From Blastococcus sp. KM273128 (GTDB taxonomy: Bacteria > Actinomycetota > Actinomycetes > Mycobacteriales > Geodermatophilaceae), in assembly GCF_021698975.1 (NCBI RefSeq), contig NZ_SSXA01000006.1:1-64000 (forward strand): a DNA stretch of 64,000 nt, written 5' to 3'. The notes beneath the pieces were generated by a model. That model was not told the origin of the DNA. It did not search any database and saw only the letters and a list, made by a program, of their open reading frames with translations. The position numbers were made by a program, and so were the translations under genes. How positions within the stretch are numbered: the stretch's first letter is position 1; each line of letters begins with the position of its first letter. Of this stretch, positions 1 through 7,501 are shown one piece after another.

Positions 1-94
1 GAAGCACTACAACACTGCCCGCAGCCACTCCGCCCTCGAAGGTCAGCCACCGATCAGCCGCCTCGCCGCGTGAACAACCTGTCTGGTCGCTACA
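1..94 (+). mobile_element. Right end of an IS481-type insertion sequence (partial)
   Basis: Bases 2-73 translate to a typical IS481-family integrase-core C-terminus (HYNTARSHSALEGQPPISRL), ending at a TGA at 71-73. One frame over, the sequence runs on as VNNLSGRYS and stops at 97-99, which resembles the last residues of other IS481 transposases, so a frameshift near base 69 is possible. The last bases, read on the minus strand as TGTAGCGACCAGACAGG, look like the TGT-starting terminal inverted repeat of this family, placing the element's end at about 94, one base from the meaB stop codon. The rest of the element lies outside the window. Family assignment is by memory of the C-terminal motif. 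Confidence 0.6.
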
Positions 95-95
95 G

Positions 96-1130
96 CTAGA
101 GCTGGCCGAGCAGCTCGTCGGCGGCGCGGTAGGGGTCGGTCCCGCCGCCCACGACCGCGTCGGCCAGCGCACCCAGCGCCGCCGACCCGCGGACGTCGCC
201 CATCCGCTCGCGCAGCGTGGCGAGCGCGATCGCCTCGATCTCGCGCGCGGCCCGCTCGCTGCGCCGGCGGTGCCCCTCGCCCGAGGACTCCAGCCACTGC
301 CGGTGCTCCTCGATCCGCGCCAGCACCTCGTCGACGCCGTTGTCGGTGTCGCGGGCGGCGACCGTGCGGCAGATCGGCGGGCGCCAGTGCCCGGCCTCGG
401 AGTGCCGCCCGCCGAGGGACAGCATGTAGCGCAGGTCCCGCACGGTCTGGTCTGCGCCGTCGCGGTCGGCCTTGTTCACCACGAAGACGTCGGCGACCTC
501 GAGGATCCCGGCCTTGGCCGCCTGGATGCCGTCACCCATGCCCGGGGCGACGAGCACGAGCGTGGTGTCGGCGAGCGAGGCGATCTCGAGCTCCGACTGC
601 CCCACCCCGACGGTCTCGATCAGCACGACGTCGCACCCGGCCGCGTCGAGCACGCGCAGCGCCTGCGGGGTGGCCCAGGAGAGGCCGCCGAGGTGCCCGC
701 GGGAGGCCATCGACCGGATGAAGACGCCGCTGTCGCCGGCGTGGTCCTGCATGCGCACCCGGTCGCCCAGCAGCGCACCCCCGGAGAAGGGCGAGGAGGG
801 GTCGACGGCGAGCACGCCGACCCGCTTGCCGGCCTGCCGGAGCGCCCGCACCAGCGCGGTGGTCGACGTCGACTTCCCGACGCCGGGCGACCCGGTGAGG
901 CCGATGACCTGGGCGTGGCCGGTGTGCGGCGCCAGCGCCGCCGCGACCTCGCGCAGCGCCGGGCTGGCGTCCTCGACCAGCGAGATCAGCCGGGCCACCG
1001 AGCGGGCGTCGCCCTCGCGGGCGCGCTCGACCAGGGCGGGGACGTCGACGGCCCGGCGGGAGCGACGGGTGGGCACCTGTCCACGCGGGCCGGCCGGGGC
1101 GTCGGGCTGGACGGCGAGACCCTCTGTCAC
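96..1130 (-). CDS. meaB: MeaB, methylmalonyl/ethylmalonyl-CoA mutase-associated GTPase
   Basis: G3E-type P-loop GTPase of 344 residues that guards B12-dependent acyl-CoA mutases, gating adenosylcobalamin loading and protecting against inactivation. Visible motifs are Walker [10 protein letters not shown] at about residues 80-88, the base-specificity motif NKAD, and the ETVGVGQSE switch region typical of MeaB/ArgK. The GTG start overlaps the upstream thiolase stop in a GTGA overlap, so the two are co-transcribed and translationally coupled. The nearest mutase in the window is MeaA at 14.8-16.8 kb, a plausible client; a methylmalonyl-CoA mutase elsewhere could be another. An IS481-type end lies one base after its stop codon. 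Confidence 0.93.
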   Translation of the reverse strand: MTEGLAVQPDAPAGPRGQVPTRRSRRAVDVPALVERAREGDARSVARLISLVEDASPALREVAAALAPHTGHAQVIGLTGSPGVGKSTSTTALVRALRQAGKRVGVLAVDPSSPFSGGALLGDRVRMQDHAGDSGVFIRSMASRGHLGGLSWATPQALRVLDAAGCDVVLIETVGVGQSELEIASLADTTLVLVAPGMGDGIQAAKAGILEVADVFVVNKADRDGADQTVRDLRYMLSLGGRHSEAGHWRPPICRTVAARDTDNGVDEVLARIEEHRQWLESSGEGHRRRSERAAREIEAIALATLRERMGDVRGSAALGALADAVVGGGTDPYRAADELLGQL

Positions 1131-2317
1131 GCCTTCGCGGGCACGTGCAGGATCAGGGCGTCGCCCTGGCCGCCGCCGCCGCAGAGCGCCGCGGCGCCGA
1201 CCCCGCCACCGCGGCGGCGCAGCTCGAGCGCGAGGTCCAGCACGATGCGGGCGCCGCTCATGCCGACCGGGTGCCCCAGGGCGATGGCGCCGCCGTTGGG
1301 GTTCACCTTCTCCGGGTCGATGCCCAGCTCGCGCGTGGAGACGATGCCGACGGCGGCGAAGGCCTCGTTCAGCTCGACCAGGTCCAGCGACGTCGGGTCG
1401 ATGCCCTCGCGCTCGCAGGCCTTCTGGATGGCCCGCGACGGCTGGCTCTGCAGCGTGGCGTCCGGGCCGGCGACGACGCCGTGGGCGCCGATCTCGGCGA
1501 TGACGGTGCAGCCCAGCTCCGCGGCCTTCTCCGCGCTCATCACCACGACCGCGCACGCGCCGTCGGAGATCTGCGAGGCGGTACCGGCGGTGATCGTGCC
1601 GTCCTTGGCGAAGGCCGGCTTGAGCTTCGCGAGGCTCTCCGCGGTGGTGTCGGGGCGGATGCCCTCGTCCTCGCGGAACTCGATGGGGTCGCCCTTGCGC
1701 TGCGGGATGAGGACCGGGGTGATCTCCTCGTCGAAGATGCCGTCCTTGGCGGCGCGGGCGGCCTTCTGGTGGCTCGCCGCGGCGAACTCGTCCTGCTCCT
1801 CGCGGGTCAGGTCGTAGCGGCTGTTGGCCTGCTCGGTGAGCGCGCCCATCGCCACCTGGTCGAAGGTGTCCGACAGCCCGTCGTGGGCCATGGAGTCGAT
1901 CAGCGTCGTGTCGCCGTACTTGGTGCCGGTGCGCGAGCCCGCGAGCAGGTGCGGCGCCTGGGTCATCGACTCCATGCCACCGGCGACGACGACGTCGTAC
2001 TCGCCGGCGCGGATCAGCTGGTCGGCCAGGGCGATCGCGTTCAAGCCGGAGAGGCAGACCTTGTTGATGGTCAGCGACGGCACCGACATCGGGATACCGC
2101 CGGCGACCGCGGCCGGGCGGGCGGGGTTCTGCCCGGCGCCGGCCTGGATGACCTGGCCCATGATCACGTAGTCGACCTGGTCGCCGGAGATGCCGGCCCG
2201 CTCCAGTGCCGCCTTGATGGCGACACCGCCGAGGTCGGCCGCGGAGAAGTCCTTCAACGAGCCGAGCAGGCGGCCCATCGGGGTCCGGGCGCCGCTGACG
2301 ATGACCGAGCGGGACAT
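1127..2317 (-). CDS. Acetyl-CoA C-acetyltransferase (acetoacetyl-CoA thiolase)
   Basis: Thiolase of 396 residues that condenses two acetyl-CoA to acetoacetyl-CoA (or the reverse). The nucleophilic Cys is C88 in NKVCLSGL, the catalytic His is about H349 in [10 protein letters not shown], and the second Cys about C379 in LCGGGGQG. This is the complete catalytic set and normal family length. The ATG at 2317 is chosen because a GGAGG ribosome site lies just upstream and [13 protein letters not shown] is the usual thiolase N-terminus. It forms a two-gene operon with meaB and is divergent from the epimerase gene. In this context it most likely supplies acetoacetyl-CoA to the ethylmalonyl-CoA pathway; a role in beta-oxidation or PHB synthesis is also possible. 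Confidence 0.93.
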   Translation of the reverse strand: MSRSVIVSGARTPMGRLLGSLKDFSAADLGGVAIKAALERAGISGDQVDYVIMGQVIQAGAGQNPARPAAVAGGIPMSVPSLTINKVCLSGLNAIALADQLIRAGEYDVVVAGGMESMTQAPHLLAGSRTGTKYGDTTLIDSMAHDGLSDTFDQVAMGALTEQANSRYDLTREEQDEFAAASHQKAARAAKDGIFDEEITPVLIPQRKGDPIEFREDEGIRPDTTAESLAKLKPAFAKDGTITAGTASQISDGACAVVVMSAEKAAELGCTVIAEIGAHGVVAGPDATLQSQPSRAIQKACEREGIDPTSLDLVELNEAFAAVGIVSTRELGIDPEKVNPNGGAIALGHPVGMSGARIVLDLALELRRRGGGVGAAALCGGGGQGDALILHVPAKA

Positions 2318-2528
2318 GCTGCCTCCAGTGCCGGGCCGCCGCCGGTGGCGACCACGTTGTCGGGACGCACCGCGGCGGTGGTGCCGGCGCGGCGTCAGGC
2401 CTTCCGGGAAGGATAGGACGGCGCTCCGACGGGCGGCAGGGCCGCACGAGTGGTCGAGGTCACGTCGCCGACGTGAGGCCCGCCACACCGACCTGTCGTC
2501 TCAGACGTCTTGACGGCACTATGCCTGC

Positions 2529-2990
2529 GTGAGCACCGACGCCGAGCGCCCCGGGCTGCCCGAGGGCCTGCTGACGACCATCGACCACGTGGGCATCGCC
2601 GTCCCCGACCTGGACGAGGCGATCTCCTTCTACGCCCGCGCCTTCGGGGTGCACTCGGTGCACGAGGAGACCAACGAGGAGCAGGGGGTCCGCGAGGCCA
2701 TGCTCGCGGTCGGTTCCGGGGAGACCCGGATCCAGCTGCTGGCGCCGCTCACCCCCGAGTCCACGATCGCCAAGTTCATCGGCCGCTCCGGCCCGGGCCT
2801 GCAGCAGCTCGCCTTCCGCGTGGACGACGTCGAGGCGGTCAGCGCGACGCTGCGCGAGCGCGGCCTGCGACTCCTCTACGACACCCCCAGGCGCGGGACG
2901 TCGGACAGCCGCGTGAACTTCGTCCACCCCAAGGACGCCGGGGGCGTCCTGGTCGAGCTCGTCGAGCCGGCCGCGACCACCGAGCACTGA
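2529..2990 (+). CDS. mce: Methylmalonyl-CoA/ethylmalonyl-CoA epimerase
   Basis: VOC/glyoxalase-fold protein of 153 residues. The N-terminal IDHVGIAVPDLDEAISFY and the C-terminal FVHPKDAGGVLVELVEP blocks are the signature of methylmalonyl-CoA epimerase, with metal-binding His and Glu residues in both. It interconverts the 2R and 2S epimers of methylmalonyl-CoA, and of ethylmalonyl-CoA in organisms with Ccr, linking Ccr to the mutase. It is 97 nt upstream of ccr on the same strand, but an operator-like palindrome in the gap suggests ccr also has its own control. The GTG start has a CACTAT -10-like box six bases upstream, so the message may be leaderless. Confidence 0.9.
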   Translation: MSTDAERPGLPEGLLTTIDHVGIAVPDLDEAISFYARAFGVHSVHEETNEEQGVREAMLAVGSGETRIQLLAPLTPESTIAKFIGRSGPGLQQLAFRVDDVEAVSATLRERGLRLLYDTPRRGTSDSRVNFVHPKDAGGVLVELVEPAATTEH

Positions 2991-3006
2991 CCACCCCGAG
3001 CCGCGC

Positions 3007-3024
3007 GGTTACCCACCGGTAACC
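3007..3024. promoter_or_regulatory. Perfect 18-bp palindromic operator upstream of ccr
   Basis: The sequence GGTTACCCACCGGTAACC is a 7-bp perfect inverted repeat with a 4-bp spacer. It lies 64 bp before the ccr start. A 16/18 identical copy occurs at 16794-16811, directly before meaA, and I found no other copy in the window. The size and symmetry suit a TetR-type dimer site. The regulator is not encoded in the window. Confidence 0.7.
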
Positions 3025-3087
3025 TCTCCGCACCCGCACCGCCCTCCGAGCCGGCCGACCACGGCCACCGATGACCCGGGAGAACGC

Positions 3088-4419
3088 GTGAACGAGATCA
3101 GGGACGCCATCCTCGCCGACCAGCTGGACGCCCTCGGCGGCCTGGCCGTGCCGGAGTCCTACCGCGCCGTGCTGGTCCGCAAGGACGAGCAGGACATGTT
3201 CGTGGGCCTGCCCACGAAGGAGAAGGACCCGCGCAAGTCCCTCCACGTGGAGGAGGTGCCGACGCCGGAGCTCGGCCCGGGCGAGGCGATCGTGGCCGTC
3301 ATGGCGTCGTCGGTGAACTACAACACCGTCTGGACGTCGATCTTCGAGCCGGTCTCCACCTTCGGCTTCCTGGAGCGCTACGGCCGCGTCTCCGAGCTGA
3401 CCAAGCGGCACGACCTGCCCTACCACGTGGTGGGCTCGGACCTCGCCGGCGTCGTCCTGCGCGTGGGGCCCGGGGTCAACAAGTGGAAGCCGGGCGACGA
3501 GGTCGTCGCGCACTGCCTCTCGGTCGAGCTCGAGGACCCGGCCGGCCACGACGACACGATGATGGACCCGCAGCAGCGCATCTGGGGCTTCGAGACCAAC
3601 TTCGGCGGCCTCGCGGAGCTCGCGCTGGTGAAGAGCAACCAGCTCATGCCCAAGCCCGCCCACCTCTCCTGGGAGGAGGCGGCGAGCCCCGGCCTGGTCA
3701 ACTCCACCGCCTACCGCCAGCTGGTCAGCAAGAACGGCGCCGACATGAAGCAGGGCGACGTCGTGCTCATCTGGGGCGCCTCGGGCGGCCTGGGCTCCTA
3801 CGCCACGCAGATGGCGCTCAACGGCGGCGCCATCCCGGTGTGCGTGGTGAGCAGCCCGGAGAAGGCGGAGATCGTCCGCCGGATGGGCGCCGACCTGGTC
3901 ATCGACCGCTCCGCGGAGGGCTACCAGTTCTGGCGGGACGAGGACACCCAGGACCCGAAGGAGTGGCAGCGCTTCGGGAAGAAGATCCGCGAGCTCACCG
4001 GCGGCGAGGACGTCGACATCGTCTTCGAGCACCCGGGCCGGGAGACCTTCGGCGCCAGCGTCTACGTGGCCAAGAAGGGCGGCACGATCATCACCTGCGC
4101 CTCCACCACCGGCTACATGCACGAGTACGACAACCGGTACCTGTGGATGAACCTCAAGAAGATCCTGAGCTCGCACTTCGCCAACTACAAGGAGGCGTGG
4201 GAGGCCAACCGGCTCATCGACCGGGGCCTGATCCACCCGACCCTGTCGAAGGTCTACCCGATGGAGCAGGTCGGCCAGGCCGCCCTCGACGTCCACCGCA
4301 ACGCCCACCAGGGCAAGGTCGGCGTCCTGACCCTCGCCCCCGAGGAAGGGCTGGGCGTCAAGGACGCCGAGAAGCGCGCCAAGCACATCGAGGCGATCAA
4401 CCGCTTCCGCGGCGTCTGA
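3088..4419 (+). CDS. ccrA: Crotonyl-CoA carboxylase/reductase
   Basis: NADPH-dependent medium-chain dehydrogenase/reductase (443 residues) that reductively carboxylates crotonyl-CoA to (2S)-ethylmalonyl-CoA, the key step of the ethylmalonyl-CoA pathway. The nucleotide-binding motif is WGASGGLG near residue 229. The four residues known to hold CO2 in the Kitasatospora enzyme (N81, F170, E171, H365) align at a constant offset of two with N79, F168, E169 and H363 here, so carboxylase activity is expected rather than plain crotonyl-CoA reduction. The GTG start follows a GGGAG ribosome site. It sits just downstream of the epimerase and of a palindromic operator, and is followed by a structured repeat and a strong hairpin. 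Confidence 0.96.
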   Translation: MNEIRDAILADQLDALGGLAVPESYRAVLVRKDEQDMFVGLPTKEKDPRKSLHVEEVPTPELGPGEAIVAVMASSVNYNTVWTSIFEPVSTFGFLERYGRVSELTKRHDLPYHVVGSDLAGVVLRVGPGVNKWKPGDEVVAHCLSVELEDPAGHDDTMMDPQQRIWGFETNFGGLAELALVKSNQLMPKPAHLSWEEAASPGLVNSTAYRQLVSKNGADMKQGDVVLIWGASGGLGSYATQMALNGGAIPVCVVSSPEKAEIVRRMGADLVIDRSAEGYQFWRDEDTQDPKEWQRFGKKIRELTGGEDVDIVFEHPGRETFGASVYVAKKGGTIITCASTTGYMHEYDNRYLWMNLKKILSSHFANYKEAWEANRLIDRGLIHPTLSKVYPMEQVGQAALDVHRNAHQGKVGVLTLAPEEGLGVKDAEKRAKHIEAINRFRGV

Positions 4420-4420
4420 A

Positions 4421-4484
4421 GAAGGACCACCCTTCCCCCCACGCCTCGCACGCTCGGCGCGGGTCCCTGAAGGGTGGCCGTTCC
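4421..4484 (-). repeat. Structured intergenic repeat, copy A
   Basis: Member of a five-copy family. It begins two bases after the ccr stop. Arms CCACCCTTC (4427-4435) and GAAGGGTGG (4469-4477) are perfectly complementary over 9 bp, with a second G-C pair outside a mismatch. The loop carries the family core CCCCCCACGCCTCGC followed by GCTCGGCGCGGGTCCCT. Strand is given so that all copies share the GGAACGGCC-first orientation. Confidence 0.8.
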
Positions 4485-4491
4485 AGTGCGT

Positions 4492-4531
4492 CACCAGGGG
4501 CCGGGCCGCGGGCGCGGCCCGGCCCCCGGTG
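4492..4531 (+). terminator. Strong hairpin after ccr
   Basis: A perfect 13-bp stem, GGGGCCGGGCCGC (4497-4509) with GCGGCCCGGCCCC (4514-4526), has a GGGC loop and outer CACC/GGTG pairing. It has no U tract, as is common for GC-rich actinobacterial terminators. It follows repeat copy A and precedes the DivIVA-like gene. Confidence 0.7.
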
Positions 4532-4629
4532 CGGACCACCCGGCGTGTCGGCTGGGACGCCCGGGGCATCTGGGACGCACCCCGCCCGGGACGGTGACGA
4601 GCCCCTGCCCTTCTGCGAGGATGGAACCC

Positions 4630-5847
4630 ATGAACGACCCCCGCCGCGACATGCCGGCGCACGAGGCCCAGCACTCGTTCGACGTGGTCCTGCGGGGGTA
4701 CGACCGCAGCCAGGTCGCCGACACGATCGAGCGGCTCGAGGCGGACTTCCGCATCGCCCTGGCCGACCGCGACGCCGCCGTCGCGCGCTCCTCGGACCTG
4801 GCCAGCCAGCTGTCGGCGCTCCACGGCGAGATCGAGACGCTGCGCCGCAAGGCCGCGAACGCCGCCGCCCCCACGTTCGAGAACATCAGCGAGCGCATCC
4901 AGCACATGCTGCAGCTGGCCGAGGAGGAGGCCGCGGAGATCCGCCGCGCCGCCGAGGCCGACGCCATGGCCGTGCGCGAGCAGACCGCCGCCGAGGAGCG
5001 GGCGCTGCTGGAGCGCCACGCCGCCGGGCAGGCGGAGGTGGAGCGCATGATCGCCGAGGCGCGGCACAGCGCCGAGCAGATCGCGCAGAAGGCGCAGCAG
5101 CGGGCCGACGAGCTGGTCGCCAAGGCCCAGGAGCGGGTCGCCCGGCTCGACGCCGAGTCCCAGGCCCGCCGCGCCAAGGTCGAGGAGGACTTCGACATCG
5201 CCCAGCGCGCCCGGCGCGCCGAGGCGGCGCGGGCCGAGGAGGAGCGCGAGCGCGTCTCCACCCAGGCCGCCCGCCAGCGCATCGCCGCCGCGGAGCAGCA
5301 CGCAGCAGAGCTCGTGGCCGACGCCGAGGCGCGCGCCGAGGCGATCCGCGAGGTCCGCGACGAGCTCACCAGCCGGCTGGTCCAGGCCCGCCGCCTGCTG
5401 GACGACCTGCCCGACCTCGGCGACCGCCCGCAGGAGCCCCGCGGCGAAGCGCGTGCCGAGGCCGGCACCGAGCGACGCCCGCAGCCGGGCGCCCGCACCC
5501 CGGAGACCCCCCAGCAGGCGGCTCCCCAGCAGGCCGCCGCCCAGCAGCCGGCCACCGCCCCCCAGCCGGTCCGGGCCGCGGAGCCCGAGCGCCCCGAGGC
5601 GCCGGCACCGGTCGCCGGGCCCCAGACGGGGCAGCAGCCCGCGGTGCAGGCGTCCCGAGGTGATGGCGAGGCCGCCGCGGCCCGCCAGCCCACCCGTTCC
5701 GACCCGGTGACCGCCACCTTCCCGGCGGTCCAGCGCGCCGAGCCGACGACCCGCGCGCTGCCCCTGCCGCCGCGGCCGACCACCGGCGCGGCCCCCGCCG
5801 GGCAGGAGTCCGACGAGTCGGTCGACGAGCCGGTCGGCCGCTCCTGA
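4630..5847 (+). CDS. DivIVA-like coiled-coil protein
   Basis: 405-residue protein. The N-terminal block HSFDVVLRGYDRSQVADTIERLE is the DivIVA-type membrane-targeting and oligomerisation motif, as in Wag31 and the shorter SepIVA-like proteins. Residues about 30-260 are a long Ala/Glu/Arg-rich coiled coil, and the last 140 residues are a Pro/Gln/Ala-rich disordered tail. Such proteins organise polar growth, septation or envelope assembly on the inner membrane face. ATG 4630 is preferred over ATG 4621 because GAGG at 4617-4620 is properly spaced only for 4630. The downstream sortase starts inside its stop codon, which suggests a shared envelope role. The precise role is not determinable. Confidence 0.8.
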   Translation: MNDPRRDMPAHEAQHSFDVVLRGYDRSQVADTIERLEADFRIALADRDAAVARSSDLASQLSALHGEIETLRRKAANAAAPTFENISERIQHMLQLAEEEAAEIRRAAEADAMAVREQTAAEERALLERHAAGQAEVERMIAEARHSAEQIAQKAQQRADELVAKAQERVARLDAESQARRAKVEEDFDIAQRARRAEAARAEEERERVSTQAARQRIAAAEQHAAELVADAEARAEAIREVRDELTSRLVQARRLLDDLPDLGDRPQEPRGEARAEAGTERRPQPGARTPETPQQAAPQQAAAQQPATAPQPVRAAEPERPEAPAPVAGPQTGQQPAVQASRGDGEAAAARQPTRSDPVTATFPAVQRAEPTTRALPLPPRPTTGAAPAGQESDESVDEPVGRS

Positions 5848-7127
5848 CGCAGGTCAGCTCCTCGGCGCGCCGGCTCCCGGTCCTCGCCCTCCTCGCGCTG
5901 GCGCTACTGCTGGGTGTCCTCGCCGCGCCGGCACACGCCGCGCCGGGCGAGCCGGGGACCGGGCTGCTGCGGGTGGCCCACCTCTCCCCCGACAGCCCGG
6001 CGGTCGACGTCTCGCTGACGCCCGCGGCGCCGCGCGGTGAGGTGCTCACCGATCCCGGCCCCGACCTCGTCACGGGGCTCGGCTACGGAGCGGTGAGCTC
6101 CTACGGCGAGCTGCCCGCGGGCGCCTACGCGCTGAGCGTCCGAGCCGCCGGCTCCACGGCGACCACGCCGCCGGTGCTGTCCGTGCGGCTCGAGCTCTCG
6201 CCCGGGCAGGCCCGCACGGTGACGCTCGCCGGCACCTTCGCCGAGCTCGCCCTCCAGCCGCTGGACGACGACCTCAGCCCGCCGCCCGCCGGTGCGGCAC
6301 GGGTGCGCGTGCTCGGCGCGGCGCCCGGCGGCGGCCCGCTCGACGTCCGGCTCGACGGCGGCCCACCGCTCGCCGCGGACCTGCGGTCCCGCGGAGCCGC
6401 GACCCCGGTGACCGTTCCCGGCGGCCGCTACCGCGCCCTCGTCCCGGCCACCGGACACGTCGCCGGGATCGACCTGCCCGCGGGGTCGGTGCGGACGGTG
6501 CTGGTCCTGGCGCGCCCCGGGGGCGGCGTGGAGCTACGGGTGGTGGCCGACGCCACCGGCCCCGCCGTGCGGCCGGTGGGCGGGGTCGAGGCCGGCGGAG
6601 ACCCGGCCGGCCCCCTCGCCGGCGTGCTGTTCCGAGCCGCCTCCGCCGCGGTGGAGGCGCCCGTGGCTGCCGCGCGGCCCGCGCCGGCGGCGCCGGTGCG
6701 CCTGCGGGTCCCCGCCGCAGGCATCGACGCACCCCTGGTCGGTGCGGGGCTCGACGACGGCGGCGCGCTCGTCCCTCCCGCGGACCCGGACCTCGTCGGC
6801 TGGTTCACCGGGGGCCCGCGACCCGGCGCTCCCGGGCCCGCGGTGCTCACCGGGCACGTGGACCGGGCGGGGCGCTCCGGTGCGCTGGGCAGTCTCCACC
6901 GGGTGGTCCCCGGCGACGAGGTGCTGGTGGAGGGGTCCGACGGCGGCCTGACCCGCTACCGGGTGACCGCCGTCGACCGGTACGCGAAGGACGCGTTCCC
7001 CGGTGACGCCGTCTACGCCCCGACGCCGGCCGCGGAGCTCCGCGTGATCACCTGCGGCGGCGCGTTCGACGCGGGGACGGGGAGCTACCGGGACAACGTG
7101 GTGGTCTCGGCCCGCCTGGTGAGCTGA
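5844..7127 (+). CDS. DUF4397-sortase fusion (class E/F-type sortase), secreted
   Basis: Translation from CTG 5844, which overlaps the upstream TGA as CTGA, gives 427 residues with a textbook signal peptide: Arg-Arg, then a Leu/Ala core and an AHA-A cleavage site at about residue 32. Residues about 37-215 form a DUF4397 beta-rich domain (LLRVAHLSPDSPAVDV). The C-terminal part, about 275-427, is a sortase with the catalytic His in TGHVD, Cys in VITCGG and Arg in SYRDNVVV. The first GTG in frame (5973) would delete the signal peptide, so the CTG start is favoured although no clear ribosome site is seen. Sortases cleave and transpeptidate cell-wall sorting signals; no LPXTG-type substrate is nearby. 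The fused DUF4397 may position the enzyme or bind a partner. Confidence 0.85.
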   Translation: MTQVSSSARRLPVLALLALALLLGVLAAPAHAAPGEPGTGLLRVAHLSPDSPAVDVSLTPAAPRGEVLTDPGPDLVTGLGYGAVSSYGELPAGAYALSVRAAGSTATTPPVLSVRLELSPGQARTVTLAGTFAELALQPLDDDLSPPPAGAARVRVLGAAPGGGPLDVRLDGGPPLAADLRSRGAATPVTVPGGRYRALVPATGHVAGIDLPAGSVRTVLVLARPGGGVELRVVADATGPAVRPVGGVEAGGDPAGPLAGVLFRAASAAVEAPVAAARPAPAAPVRLRVPAAGIDAPLVGAGLDDGGALVPPADPDLVGWFTGGPRPGAPGPAVLTGHVDRAGRSGALGSLHRVVPGDEVLVEGSDGGLTRYRVTAVDRYAKDAFPGDAVYAPTPAAELRVITCGGAFDAGTGSYRDNVVVSARLVS

Positions 7128-7129
7128 TG

Positions 7130-7191
7130 GAACGGCCCCGCTGCAGGGGCCGCGCCGAGCTCGCGAGGCGTGGGGGGCAGCGGGGGCCTTC
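7130..7191 (+). repeat. Structured intergenic repeat, copy B
   Basis: Lies between the stop codons of the convergent sortase gene and the small zinc-ribbon gene. Arms CCCCGCTGC (7136-7144) and GCAGCGGGG (7177-7185) pair perfectly over 9 bp. The core reads GCAGGGGCCGCGCCGAGC then TCGCGAGGCGTGGGGGG. The arms differ from those of copies A, C, D and E, while the core is shared. Confidence 0.8.
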
Positions 7192-7192
7192 G

Positions 7193-7498
7193 TCACCGCC
7201 GCCGGTCGCGCGAGCGCCAGCACGCGGTGTGCCAGTGCCGCCGCCGGTCGGCCGCCGAGTCCACGTCCCACGGGTCCAGGTCGGAGTCCCGGACGTAGGC
7301 CGGCCAGGCGACCACGTGCGGCGTCCCCGGGCGGATCTCCTGGTCGCAGCCCGGGCAGCGGTAGGTCTTGCCGGTGGCGGCACCGGTGATCGGCCGGACG
7401 ACCCAGTCGCCGTCGGCGGCCTCCTCCACCGGGTCGAGGCGCCGGACCGGCTCGCGACCAGCAGGCCGGGAGCCGGTCCGGGGACGGCGACGGGGCAC
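7193..7498 (-). CDS. Small zinc-ribbon-like conserved protein
   Basis: 101-residue basic protein with CPGCDQEI and a later HWHTACW, an arrangement that suggests a small zinc site (Cys-x2-Cys and His/Cys pair). The middle is acidic and aromatic. It starts with GTG four bases after the stop of the 3-hydroxyacyl-CoA dehydrogenase gene, so it is the last gene of that operon. Similar short proteins in actinobacteria are often labelled ATP/GTP-binding, but no P-loop is present here. Function unknown. Confidence 0.7.
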   Translation of the reverse strand: MPRRRPRTGSRPAGREPVRRLDPVEEAADGDWVVRPITGAATGKTYRCPGCDQEIRPGTPHVVAWPAYVRDSDLDPWDVDSAADRRRHWHTACWRSRDRRR

Positions 7499-7501
7499 CC
7501 G

